From Leishmania infantum JPCM5 (Eukaryota; Euglenozoa; Kinetoplastea; Trypanosomatida; Trypanosomatidae), in the NCBI RefSeq assembly GCF_000002875.2, contig NC_009402.2, forward strand, positions 314,501 through 378,500: a DNA stretch of 64,000 nt, written 5' to 3'. The position numbers and the translations under genes were made by a program. The notes beneath the pieces are model-generated. The model was not told the DNA's origin. It saw nothing but the letters and a program-made list of their open reading frames with translations, and made no database searches. This document shows, one piece after another, positions 9,957-20,900 of the stretch (positions within the stretch are counted from its first letter, which is position 1; each line of letters starts with the position of its first letter).

Positions 9957-10877
9957 ATGCTTCTCCGTAGTGCGACTCGCTGTGCGCGTGTGTACGGTGG
10001 TGGGGTCACCACTGCCTTCGTCCCAGGCAGCAGCAGCTCCTCGAGCGCCTCTGTCGGCGCCGACCACCTCTGTGGGCGATCCATCGGTGTCAAGGCGCTT
10101 CTCGGTCGCAAGGCACGCCAAGGGAGTCTCTTTGCGGTCGCCAATGACGTCACTGTGAGCGAGAAGCGTGTTCGGCAGCAACTGAACGCTCTGCTGGCCG
10201 ACGAGCGCGACCCGCTGGCTGAGGCTCGTCGCCAAAGCAGCGCCGCAGGGGGCGCCGCGCCGTCGGCTCGTCCGTTTCCGCAACGACCACTGGTGAACCT
10301 GCCAGGAGTCGAGCGTGTCCGCGACCTTCCTGCGGACCCGATCACGCGCCTCTTCTTCCAGCACCAAGGAGACCACGCGCTGTACTACGGCACCTACGAT
10401 GAGCCCAGCCGCCTCGATGAGGACCGCGTGCAGCTGGAGAAACGCGAGCCTAAGGACTGGACCTTCAACGTGCTTACTCCCGTGTACGACTTCTGTCATC
10501 GTCTGCGCGAGGCGTCCGAGCAGCGGAAGCGTTTCGTGATTGTGCCCTCGACGATCGAGACACGCGGGTGTGCGAAGGTGCTGCTCGACCACGGCCTCGT
10601 CGCCGGCTTTCGCGACTTCCACAATGACCGTGCCTTCGCTGTCGAGCTGAAGTACTTTCAAAACGAGCCCACAATCAACGTCATTGAGCCGTGCAGCTAC
10701 GATGGCAAGACAGAGTTCGAATGGTCGCCCAAGATGATGCGGCGCCTCATGAACACGCACGGCATCCACAACCGACTCATCATCTACATCTGCCGCACCG
10801 CAGACAACCGCATCATCGACCACATCCAAGCAGTGAAGGAGTGCATCGGCGGACGCGGTTTGATGATGGCGCACTAG
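9957..10877 (+). CDS. uS8m: Mitochondrial small-subunit ribosomal protein uS8 (probable)
   Basis: This encodes 306 residues. The N-terminus (MLLRSATRCARVYGGG, with Arg and hydroxylated residues and no acids) looks like a mitochondrial presequence. The region from about residue 193 matches uS8 in layout: VIVPSTIETRGCAKVLLDHG resembles the segment where uS8 has 'evaKvLkeeGfI', then AVELKYFQNEP resembles the uS8 LKY strand, and a final Ser/Arg-rich and Gly-Gly region ends the protein (CIGGRGLMMAH). Bacterial uS8 has about 130 residues, so roughly 150 N-terminal residues are extra. Such extensions are common in trypanosomatid mitoribosomal proteins. It would act in the 9S-rRNA small subunit in the mitochondrion. 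Assignment is by motif recall; a different mitoribosomal protein is possible. Confidence 0.72.
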   Translation: MLLRSATRCARVYGGGVTTAFVPGSSSSSSASVGADHLCGRSIGVKALLGRKARQGSLFAVANDVTVSEKRVRQQLNALLADERDPLAEARRQSSAAGGAAPSARPFPQRPLVNLPGVERVRDLPADPITRLFFQHQGDHALYYGTYDEPSRLDEDRVQLEKREPKDWTFNVLTPVYDFCHRLREASEQRKRFVIVPSTIETRGCAKVLLDHGLVAGFRDFHNDRAFAVELKYFQNEPTINVIEPCSYDGKTEFEWSPKMMRRLMNTHGIHNRLIIYICRTADNRIIDHIQAVKECIGGRGLMMAH

Positions 10878-11542
10878 GCGGACGCTCGTCGGGTTGATGT
10901 TTGTTTGTGTATGCGCGTGGGTGGGGCGACGAGCAGGTCAACGGAGAAAGTCTTCCCTGCCTGCCAAAAGTGTCCGTGGCATCTCTGTGGAGAGAGGGGC
11001 CCTCGCCATCGTCAGCCATTCCGCCCACAATGGCTGCGGAGGGGCTCATCCAAGGCTCGCTCGCAGGCTCGCATGCCTTGTGGTTGCTGTTGTTGTCGTT
11101 TCGTTGCCCACCTTGTATGTCTGTGTGCGTGTGTCTGGCCGTAACTTAACGTAGAAGCGCATATAAGCTCACTTGTGCATACGAATGGTGGGATGCATGC
11201 CGGCATCACTCGCCCACTCTCCATCGATCCCATCCCTGCCCTGCCCTACCCCGCCTCCCCCACCTTGTGCGTCTTGGAGCAGCTGGTAAGCGGGTGCGCC
11301 CCCTGGTGCCCTGCCGATCTCTGCGTAGGGCAGCGCTTCTGTCTGCCGTGGTGATCGGCAAGTCAGAGTATGAGGCGAAGAGAGCGCGTGCGAGACGCAG
11401 TGGTGGTGGCGGCGCCGAGGGAATGAGGCGTGGTACAGCGGGAGGGGCAAGCGTTATCATGCGCGGCACTCCTCCCTGGCACGCGCCGCTCATCTCTTTT
11501 GGTCAGCTCCTGCAATCATGATCATTGTCACCAAAACACACC

Positions 11543-11573
11543 GACACACACACACACATACACACACACACAC
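11543..11573. repeat. CA microsatellite
   Basis: A CA dinucleotide run interrupted once by TA, in the spacer. Confidence 0.85.
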
Positions 11574-11888
11574 CTCGGCACCCTCTCTCCCCTCACATAT
11601 GCAATTATACATGCATACCCATATGCAAACACCCTATGCGTCTCCGTCTCGCGCTCCGATCACGGTCCGTTGCGAGAGGGAGCAAGAAGAGAGGGGCGAA
11701 CGACATTCTGCACCTGTGCAGTCCCTCGCCGCTTTCCCTGCCTCTGCCGGGCACGCACACGCACGTGCCCATCAGCATCGAGGTGAGTTGGTTACGGTAC
11801 TGTGTCCGCTGCTGGTGACGGTGGTTTCCACGACGAGGGCGGCAACAGACAAGTGCTTTCGAGCCAACGCAAGCCCACACACGCGCAT

Positions 11889-11916
11889 ATGTATATAGAG
11901 AGAAATAGATATACAT
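11889..11916. repeat. AT-rich inverted repeat (8 bp arms)
   Basis: ATGTATAT at 11889-11896 and ATATACAT at 11909-11916 are exact reverse complements with a purine-rich 12 nt loop. It could form a small hairpin in RNA; function unknown. Confidence 0.6.
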
Positions 11917-12200
11917 CCACACAAGCTCCTACACGCACACCACCGCTCCACCCGCGCCTTCCTTCTTAACTCTCCCTTCCTGTACCCCTCCCCCATCTAT
12001 CTCTCCATCTCTCTGCCTGCACACAGCGTCACTTCCTTGTGCGACCTCGCCCTTTCGTTTGCGCATATTGATTTCCTTATTCCTTTACCTCCCCAATTCT
12101 CAGCTTGTTCGACCGCCCCTCCCTCTCGTCGTCGTCTTCATCTCTGTGAACCCACCAACTTGAGTGCGTGTGTGCGTGTGTGGTTGCCGCTAACGTCTTA

Positions 12201-12292
12201 ATACATCCTTACCTGTGTTTCCTCTCCCCCTCCCCTCTCCCTTCCTTCCTTTTCTAAACGTCTTTCTTTGTGGTTCTGCGCACGCGTGCAAG
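12201..12292 (+). promoter_or_regulatory. Trans-splice acceptor region for phosphotransferase
   Basis: A long C/T-rich tract at about 12213-12275 is followed by an AG at 12291-12292, which leaves an 81 nt 5' UTR that would include the GT run. Confidence 0.5.
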
Positions 12293-12348
12293 TACGGACA
12301 CCGAAGTCATTGGGATCATCACGCACAAGAAGAGAGCGTGTGTGTTTT

Positions 12349-12365
12349 GTGTGTGTGTGTGTGTG
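12349..12365 (+). repeat. GT microsatellite in the 5' UTR
   Basis: Eight GT units plus one base end 8 nt before the start codon at 12374. If the acceptor at 12291-12292 is right, the run is in the mature mRNA leader. Confidence 0.8.
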
Positions 12366-12373
12366 AGGGAGCC

Positions 12374-13606
12374 ATGCAGAGCTGGATCTCCCCCGCGGCG
12401 CCGCCCGGGACGCCCAGCCTTTCAGCCGAACCCAGCATCATGGCCGAGTACGTCTTCTTTCCCTTTTACGACTACGTCGTGCAGTTCTACCCACAGTCGT
12501 GGGTGCCTAACAAGGTCACCTTGGTTGGTATCTTCTCCACCATCTCCGCGTCCGTTCTGCTTCTCAGCTCCATGCCGGCGGGGTTGCAGTTCCAGCCCGG
12601 CAGGATGCAGCTGCTGCCCGCCTCCCTCGTCGAGGACGTGGCGATGCTGCGAATGCCACCGCTGTCGCTGACAGAGATGACGCCGATCCTGCCGTTCATA
12701 TCGCCTACCCTCATGCTCATCCTGTGCGGGTCGCTAAACCTACTCTACTGCGTTGCCGACAACACGGACGGCCGCCTCGCTCGTCGCGACAAGAAGACCA
12801 GCGTCATTGGCGAGTATCTTGATCACGGGCTCGACTGTGTTACGTCACTCCTGTCGACGTGCTGCGTCTTCGCGCTGCTCGGGTCACTCTGCAACATGGT
12901 CACCTCTGTTTGCCTCATCGCCTTCGTCACGGTGCTCTCCCACACGCTGCACTTCGAGAAGAACATTTTTATATGGGGCAACCGAATCGCCACCGTCGAT
13001 GAGGCGATGATCCTCTTCGGTGTGTGCATGTGGTTGCCGCTCATATGCCCAGCGGTGAGCACCGCCACGGTGCCCGGGTGGATCCTCGAGAACGTATTTG
13101 GTCCGGACAGCAGTTGGACCGCCTATCTGCGCCGGCTGCGCATGATCGAGCTCCTCTACGTCTTCTGCAGCGTGGCGCAGACGCATACGATCTTCAGCAT
13201 GGTGAGGCAATGCTGGAGCATGCTGTGCCGCATCCACGTCATCTTCAGCGTGTTGAACAGTGCTCTGCTTGTGCTGCTGATGGGGGTGCACAGCGAGCGC
13301 ATTGCCGCCGCCGCGCCCGTCACGTCGGTGCCTGGGTACACACTGGGGCCCTTCACGTACCCTGCTCTGTGGATCATTACAATCGCCTGTACCTCGAGCA
13401 CAATCATCCACATCCCCATCGTGGCACGCTGCGCTCGCCTGCCTACCACGGACCCGCTGCCTCTGGCGGGTGTGATGTTGGTGTGGTTCGCCTTTGTTTC
13501 CTGTCCAGTTGCTGGTGCCGTTCTCGCTGTGGTCCTCCACGTTGTGCAGCTGTTGCTGAACGTGGATTTCATCCAGCGGCACGCGCGTGGAAAAGGTGCG
13601 GAGTAA
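12374..13606 (+). CDS. EPT: CDP-alcohol phosphotransferase (ethanolamine/choline phosphotransferase, last Kennedy-pathway step)
   Basis: This encodes 410 residues of a multi-pass membrane enzyme that would transfer phosphoethanolamine (or phosphocholine) from the CDP form to diacylglycerol or alkyl-acylglycerol in the ER. The family signature D-x2-D-G-x2-A-R-x8-G-x3-D-x3-D is intact at about residues 128-153 (DNTDGRLARR ... GEYLDHGLD). A short W-V-P-N-K-V-T motif lies at its usual place before the first membrane segment. About eight hydrophobic segments follow. The ATG at 12374 is the first after the probable splice acceptor; a second in-frame Met lies at 12440. In Leishmania there are at least two such enzymes, an ethanolamine-specific one and a dual one. 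The symbol EPT rests on remembered gene order and could be wrong; the family is certain. Confidence 0.92.
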   Translation: MQSWISPAAPPGTPSLSAEPSIMAEYVFFPFYDYVVQFYPQSWVPNKVTLVGIFSTISASVLLLSSMPAGLQFQPGRMQLLPASLVEDVAMLRMPPLSLTEMTPILPFISPTLMLILCGSLNLLYCVADNTDGRLARRDKKTSVIGEYLDHGLDCVTSLLSTCCVFALLGSLCNMVTSVCLIAFVTVLSHTLHFEKNIFIWGNRIATVDEAMILFGVCMWLPLICPAVSTATVPGWILENVFGPDSSWTAYLRRLRMIELLYVFCSVAQTHTIFSMVRQCWSMLCRIHVIFSVLNSALLVLLMGVHSERIAAAAPVTSVPGYTLGPFTYPALWIITIACTSSTIIHIPIVARCARLPTTDPLPLAGVMLVWFAFVSCPVAGAVLAVVLHVVQLLLNVDFIQRHARGKGAE

Positions 13607-14919
13607 GCACGTCAAGGCACGTTTTGGTTTGGTTTCCTCGTTAGAGGCACCCTAGGATACCAAATGCGGATGCCAACGGCAGCGGCACTGTCCGCCCCCA
13701 GCAGGGCCGCGTCGCGGATCACTCGCAGTATTGTATAGATGCGGTTCAAGTCTTTCGGCGTTGGTGGCGGTGGTGATTCCGGCACGCGGGCGTCTGTCTG
13801 TCTGTCTGATCCTCCCCCCTCCTTCGCACACACGCACACGCTTGGCAAGCAGGGGGCATTTCAGGTGGCGCGGAGGGGAGGGATATCATCGCCCGTACGC
13901 ACGTGTACAGGTGCGCTTTTTGTCGGTTTTTGTGTATGGGGCGTGTTCTTGCCCTCACCCCACCCCCAAAGTGGCACGGCGGGCGGGGAAGGGAAGGAGC
14001 TCGGTGTGTCGAATGCTGAGCATAGGTGAGGGTGCGAGTTGGCCTGCAATGATGCTTTCCTCGCCCACTCCCCTCTCCCTCCCTTTCGCCATCTCCCTCA
14101 CATGTTTTGGGTGTTTCAAGGTGCAGAAAGACGCAGCAGATAGGGCAAGGTGTCGAGGCAAGCTTTCTCTGTGTGTGCGTGTGTCCCCCATCTCGCGACA
14201 GAAGCTGTGTAGTGAGGTGAGCAGAGGTGTGATGATGTGCCCTCACATGGACGTATGTAGTCTCGCGGCTGTGCGACGCGTGATCACCAGACCCCCTCTG
14301 GGCACTCTTGCCACGCTCGGTAAAGCTGAAGGACAGGTAAGCACACGCAAGGAATACAAAAAGGAACACAGTGCCGCACACTCTTCCCCGAGCACCTCTC
14401 CCCTGACCGTGCACGCAGTGGCACCTCAGCATATCATTCACGGACTCACTCATGTGCCAGCACACAGGCAAGCAACTTCGTCTCTCCTCCCTTCCCCCTT
14501 CCTCTCACCTCCCACGCACGCCCATGCCTGCGCGCATGTGAACGAGCTGCATCGGGTCAGTGTTTTGGGCTCCTTATCCATCTCAACGATTCTTGAAAGT
14601 AGAAGCGCAAAACGGTCGAGCTGCACAACTCACTCGCCATATCGTTCTCGCTGTCTTCACTTCGGGAGAAAGGAGACGTGTGTGTGCGTGTGCCTGTGGA
14701 CGACCACCTTCATCGCTGCCGCCATCCGCCGCTATCGTGGTGGCGCACACACACTGCGTGCCCCTGTGCCTCTACGTGCCTTCGTTTCTCCACTTCTCAC
14801 CCACCCACACTCCCACACGCACGCACACACCGCGGGTCGGTTCCGTCGGCCGTGCGCCAGTGAACGCGCGAAGAGGTGTACAAGCCCTTTGTACACTGGG
14901 TGCCTTGCTTGTCGCTGTG
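13607..14919 (+). other. Intergenic between phosphotransferase and GCN1
   Basis: This 1.3 kb spacer has CTGT repeats near 13788-13806 and several pyrimidine blocks. The long + frame through 13731-15014 is compositionally unlike protein and runs into GCN1 in another frame. The GCN1 frame is itself open back to 14560 but without homology. Confidence 0.65.
14771..14860 (+). promoter_or_regulatory. Candidate trans-splice acceptor for GCN1
   Basis: A C/T-rich stretch at about 14771-14815 precedes an AG at 14859-14860, 59 nt before the ATG. The tract-to-AG distance is long, so confidence is low. Confidence 0.35.
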
Positions 14920-17900
14920 ATGGAGCTCGCGCAGGTCGTACACGCGCTACAGCGGGCCGCCACGGTGCCGCTGGCGGTGGACGTGCTGCTCCAGTACAAC
15001 AACCCTCTCTCTGAAAAGGAGGCGACGCAGTTGCGCAAGTTCCGGCACCTGCAACGCGAGCAGCTCGAGGGAGGCCTAAAGGTCGAGGAGCCGTCCGAAG
15101 AGATCGTGGAACTGTCACACCGCCCTGGCAAGGGCCTCCACCCGCTGCAGGTTGTGCAGTGTGTACTAAGCGCGGCGCGGCTTCCGTGCGTACGGCCGGA
15201 TCAGCAACGCCGGCTTCGCAAGGAGGTGCTGCCGCGGGTCTCTGAGACGACCCCGCTTTCGTTTGTGGAGTGGTGTACCGCCGTTCAGGTAGCGCTCCAC
15301 ACATGCCTCCAGTGCTTCGACAACTCGCCCGCAGCGCTGCTGTGCGTCGAGGAGGTGCTGCGGCTGGCGGCCCCTGTGCTACTGCACGCACCCTCGCCCC
15401 CGCCGCTCTTCGCCGACACCGTGCAGCGCGCCTCGTGGCGCAAGCGCAGCGCAGCGCAGCAGCAGCCGCGCAAGGACACAACTGTGCCGCGGCTGAAGCA
15501 GTTCACGGACGACGAGGGGCTGCAGCTCTTCCTGAGGGCGCTTGCAGCTCTCGTGCAGCGCCGCGCCGCCCTCCACGCGCGAAAGAAAAAGCACACGCTG
15601 AAGCAGCACCCCACCACCGATGAGGCCTTCTTCACCTACGCCCCCATTCGCCATCTGCGGCAGCTCATGCAGAAGAACGCGAGTCACAACATGGACGCGG
15701 TGTGCAAAGCCGTCAAGTCCCTGGCGCCGGCAGAGACGATCGCCCTCACGCCCGTCTTCCAGGGTGGGGCAATGCAGCTCTCGCTCACCAAGGATCAGCT
15801 CAGCTCCGCGGTCAAGGCGCAGCCCTTCGTCGCATATCACGTCCTCGGTGCGCAGCGTCCTGTGGCAGGCACGCTGAAGCTAGAAAACATCGATGTGACA
15901 TTGCAGTTCGTGATGTACACGATGGGTCTGGCGAACACCCCACGCGACGCCTTCTTGGGCTACGTTGCTGTGCTCGCCTCTGCGCCAACAGCAGACCTCG
16001 CCGCCTACATGAAGGCGAAGGGCAAGGACACCCTCGCCCAGTGGATCACCCCCTTCATTGTGAACGCCGACACACTGCTCCCCGATGTCGAGCGCGTCAG
16101 CCCCGTCTACGCGCGGCTGATGCAGCAGCTCTGCGCCGCCGCACCGGAGATGCTGACGGTGCTGCAGCATACGATCGTGTACGCCGTCGGCACTCGCTGC
16201 CGCACCCCACGTGAGAAAGAGGTGGCGATGCGGCTGCTGTGTGACATGCTGGAGGCGCTGCCTAGCGAGGTGCGCGCGCAGCTGGAGCCGACGGCTGACG
16301 TCGTGTCCACGCTGAGCAGGGAGGTGGCCATGCCGGCGGTGGAGTCGGCCGCGCAGGCCTTCCGACTCACCTCGGCGCTGCGGCTGGAGGCGGCAATGGA
16401 GGACGGGCTGATGGGTGCGCTGAAGAACAGCCGCAAGGAGGCGGCGATCCGCCGCGCCATGCTCGTCCACCTCGACGTGCATCGTACGCCGGCCGCCGTG
16501 GTGGATGGCCTGCTCACGGATCTGATGAAGGACTGCGAGGAGGTGGTGGTGGTGCGTCCTGACGCGTACCTCGCCCTCCCCTTCGCCCTGGCGCGTGGCG
16601 ACGTGGCCACGATTGCGAAGGTGCACCCGCTGCTCAGCACCGCGGAGGTGCTGCGCCAGCTGGACGGAAACGTATACGAGCAGACCCGCGCCGCGCAGGT
16701 GGCGATGGAGCTGGCGAACAGCGGCTACGGTGTCTCGCTAATACAGCTGCTGACGAGCTGCCGCGGGCTGGTGCGCCGCCCGCTGCTGGAGTATGTCAAG
16801 TCCGTCGCCTCCGATGCGTCGCGTGCGACGTCTCTGTGGAGCTGCCTGACGCAGCACGTCTTTGGGCTCGAGTCGGCGGGCTCGCCTCCCATGATTGTCG
16901 GCGAGACGGCGGCGCCGGCGCTCGTCGCGGTCGGCACAGCGCTGCTGCAGCACACCTCGAGCCTCTCCCTGTCCTCGACTTTCAGCGAGCTTCTGCTGTG
17001 TGCAGGTCACGATAACGTGCAGGGCGCCGACCCGTACTTCTACAAGGCTTCCAGTTGCCTGTCGCGCCGGTACCACAGCGCCAGCCGCGCCGTGCTCGAG
17101 CGCCCGTTGCGTCAGACGCTCGCCTGCGGTGAGGGTCTGGAGCGCATGCTCTCCCAGCAGGCAAAGGCCATTGTGCGGCATCTCGTCGAGGCAATGGGCA
17201 AGGGCGTGGAGCACCAGTCTATCGCCGCATGCCGTGCGCTGGTTTTGCTGCTCACGCAGACGAGTGCCGCGGCCTCGCGTGACGTCTTCGGCGCCATCGC
17301 AGAGGCGGTTCAGGCGTCGAAGGAGTGGTTCATGGCGCTGTCCGCCGAGGATGCGGCGATCGCCGCCGAGGACATCGAGTTCATGGACGCGTACGAGAAT
17401 GTCACGCTGCGCGAGCAGCAGCTGTTGAAGGTCTACCCGGACCGCCCGCCCAAGGGGATGTCCGAGGACGACTTCATCGACATGAAGAAGAAGGACGCAG
17501 CAGCGCTGGCGAAGGGGCGAGAGGCGCTGCGCGCCGCCGTGGAGAAGCGCAGCTGCGTCATCATGCCAGCCGTTCACCAGCACAAGTCCGTCTACCTCGC
17601 TCTTCGCTTGCTCGGCACGCACGGTCACTTCGACTTGGAGGCGCTGCCTATCCTGTACGAGCCGCTCCAGGCAACAGTGACAGATCTGCATGTGCAAGGC
17701 AAGGCAACGCACGTGCTGGCGGTGCTGGCGACGGACGCGCTGACAGGCTTGCTGGCCCACACACCGTTCAGGTACATGGCCGAGAACATGGTGCGTACGG
17801 TCGCACGCCTCACACCGCTGAAGACGCTTGCGGCAGAAGATGTCAGCCAGGTGTCGGCGATGGCGCATGCGCTGCGCCAGTCCCTCACTCAGATGCTGCC

Positions 17901-20900
17901 GGCGCCGCTGTTCGTCGTTCTGATGGCCTTCGCGCGCATCGCGTTTAAGGCTGGCAGCGGCGCCAACGCCGTCTCGACGACGATCCCGGTTGCCACGCAG
18001 CACCAGGTGCTCGGGATGCTCATGCAGAACCTCGGGCAGGTGAACCTGCCTGACCCAACAGCGGCGATGGAGTTGCTTACGAGCATCCTGCAGAGCTTCC
18101 CGTCACTGTACAAGAGTGTGCAGCAGGGCTTCTACACGCTCATGTCGATGGTGCCTGGCGAGCGGCTGGCGGCAGTGGAGGCGGGGCTGTTCAACACAGT
18201 CGACTCCGTGCGCGACGTGACGGCGGCGGCCTTCAACCGCTTTACCCACTTCGACACGTGCCGCCGTGCGCTCGTGCTGGCCGCCACCCTCGCAGACGAC
18301 CCGGCGTCGAACGTATCAAAGCACGTGCGGAGGATCATGGAAGATGCGGTGGCGAAGTGCAACTTCGTGCTGCAGCCCTCCGACTGGGACGACCTTGTGT
18401 ACTTCCTGCGCACCTACGGCGGCCGCAGCGAGGCGAGCGCGCTTCGTGTGACGGAGACGATGCACCAGCTCTTCGCGCGTCGCCCGACGACCGACGAAGG
18501 GACGCAGCTTAAGTGGGTGGAGGATCTGAAGGCCCTTGGCGGGGCCCCGTCCGTGGTTTCGCTGGAGGGTTTGTCCTCTACCTACCTGGGTCGCGTGCCT
18601 GCCGTGGTGATGGACTATCTCTGCCAGCTGCTCGAGAGCCCGCAGACGGGCGAGGCGCTGTTACGGCAGACCCTCAAGGCCGGCCGCACCGTGCTCGTGG
18701 TGGCTGACCTGGCGCTGCTAAAGAGCATCTCGCCGCAGCTGCAGACACGTCTGGCGAAGCCGCCAAAGGATGTGACGCAGGGGCACAAGGAGCAGTATCT
18801 GGCCACCGCCACAGTGTGGCTCTCCGTCATGAGCTGCCGCCTGCAGGAGACGGCGCTGCTAGAAACCATCATTGACCAGCAGAGCCGCACCCTCAACAAC
18901 TCGCAATCCGCCATGGTGCATCGCTGCGTCTGTGAGTCGATGGCAGAAATCAGCCGCAACACGCATATTCGCGGCTCGCCGAAGCTCGACGAATTTGTGG
19001 AGAAGTGCCTCAAGCAGGCGATTCATTCCGGCTCCTACATCAAGAAGAAGGCGCACGCGTGGGGCCTCGTCGGCGTCATCAAGGGCTTGGGCCTGACCGC
19101 GCTGCGCCGCTACAACGTCATGGGCATTCTGCGCAAGTCAGCCCAGGAGAAGCATGTGGAACGGTCGGGCGTGATGGTGCTGTTGGAGGTGCTGTGCAGC
19201 GAGATGTCCCCCCTCTTCGAGCCGTACGCGCTGTCGATGGCGACGGAACTGCTGGAAGCTGTCGCGGACGCCGACCCGAACATCTCCGAGTGCGCCGATG
19301 ACGCCGCCAAAGAGTTGATGGCGAAGCTGTCCGGCGTGGGTCTCCGCCAGCTGATCCCGCGGCTGGTGGAGGGGCTCGCCTCGGACTCCGCGAAGAAACG
19401 CGTGCCGCCGCTGAACTTCATCGGCTATGTCGCGTTCTGCTCCCCTAAGCAGCTCGCTGCTGCGCTGCCGGAGATCATGAAGCACATTCGCTGCTGTCTG
19501 TTCGACGTGAATAACGCCGTCTCCGTGGCGGCCTCGAACGCGCTGCGCCGCGTCGCCGGTGTCGTCTCGAACCCCGAGATACAGGAGCACGTGGAGCTCA
19601 TTCTGAACGCGATGCGGTCGCCCAGCACGGAGACGGAGTCGGCGCTTGACGCGCTGCTCTACACGCGCTTTGTGAATATGGTCGACCCCGCCTCGCTGGC
19701 CCTCATCATTCCGGTGCTCTCGCGCGGTCTCGGTGTGCAGGTGGCGCGCACGCGGCCCAAGGCGGCGCAGATTGTGGCGGCAATGGTCAGCCTCGTGAGC
19801 GACCCGCGCGCGCTGCTGCCCTACACAGAGGAGCTGGTGCGGCTGCTGGAGGAGGCCTCGCAGGACCCGTCGACGGAGGCGCGCACGACGGCGGCCAAGG
19901 CGATTGCCGCGCTCGCCTCCGCCATCGGCGGCAACCTCATTGACGAGATCTGCCAGTGGGCCTTCAGCGTACTGCAGCGCGTTCAGTCTGGCACGATTGA
20001 GAAGGCCGGCGCGGCGCAGGTGTTCGTCGAGGTGGTGAACGCGTGTGGGGCGGAGCTGCTGAAGCTGTACTTCCCGAATATCCAGACCGGCATGACGGAC
20101 GAGCGGCCACCAGTACAGGAGGGCTTCCTCTACATTATGGTGTACGCCCCGTCCACGCTTCAGACGGAGACCTTCCAGGACTTCTTGCCTATTTCTCTGC
20201 CGTGGGTGCTCGAGGGCCTCTCGCACTTTTCCGATCGCGTGCGCGACGTGGCGCTGGCGGCGGGCGACAGCGTCGTCTCCCTCTATGGCACGCGCAACTT
20301 GGAGCTCGTTCTGGGCCCGCTGCTAGACGGTGTAACCAGCGAGGTGACGACGCTGCGGCAGAGCTCGCTGCAGCTCTCCGCGAAGCTCATGCTTCACCTT
20401 GTGGCGCACATTAAAAAGAAGATGCGCATTCAGGTGGCCATGGCCGACGCGGACGCGGAAACGCGCGCCGAGCTGGCAAGCGCGATGGACGCGACAACGG
20501 TAGGCAACGAGGGCGACGTCGCAGCGGCGATCGGCGAAGGCGGCGAGGACGGTGCCATCCTCACGATGGAGGCGGCGCGCGACGTGGAGAAGCGAGGTGT
20601 GTCGATCCTGGGCTCCCTCGAGGAGATGCTCGGCACGGACAACCTCGTACGCATGCTCTCGGCTATCTTCTGCGGCCGCCACGAGCACAGCGCGAACGTG
20701 CGTACCGACGCGAACATGGCGTGGCAGGCGTGCGTGGCGAGCATACGTGCGGCAGTTAACAAGATCTTCGACGGCCTGGCGCTGCTGCTCGTGCGCTTCG
20801 CATCTTCTGAGAACCCGGACTGCGTGGAAGTGGCGGAGAAGACGATCGAGTTCACGATCCGCATGAACGAGACGATTGAGCGCTTCGTGGACGCGTTCTG

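Larger units (their letters stand above)
10878..12373 (+). other. Intergenic between uS8m and phosphotransferase
   Basis: This 1.5 kb spacer has no supported gene. It contains a CA repeat at about 11543-11573, an AT-rich inverted repeat at 11889-11916, long pyrimidine runs from 11951 on, and a GT run at 12349-12365 directly before the phosphotransferase start. Confidence 0.65.

Noticed and set aside
13731..15014. Long + frame between phosphotransferase and GCN1
   Set aside because: The product is Cys/His/Pro/Ser-rich simple sequence, overlaps the real GCN1 start in another frame and shows no domain; it is open because the spacer is pyrimidine-rich and stop-poor.
16738..18003. Long antisense frame inside GCN1
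   Set aside because: Antisense frames of this size also occur at 19138-20226 and 24533-25870. They follow from high G/C at third positions of the sense genes and encode Arg/His/Leu-rich nonsense.
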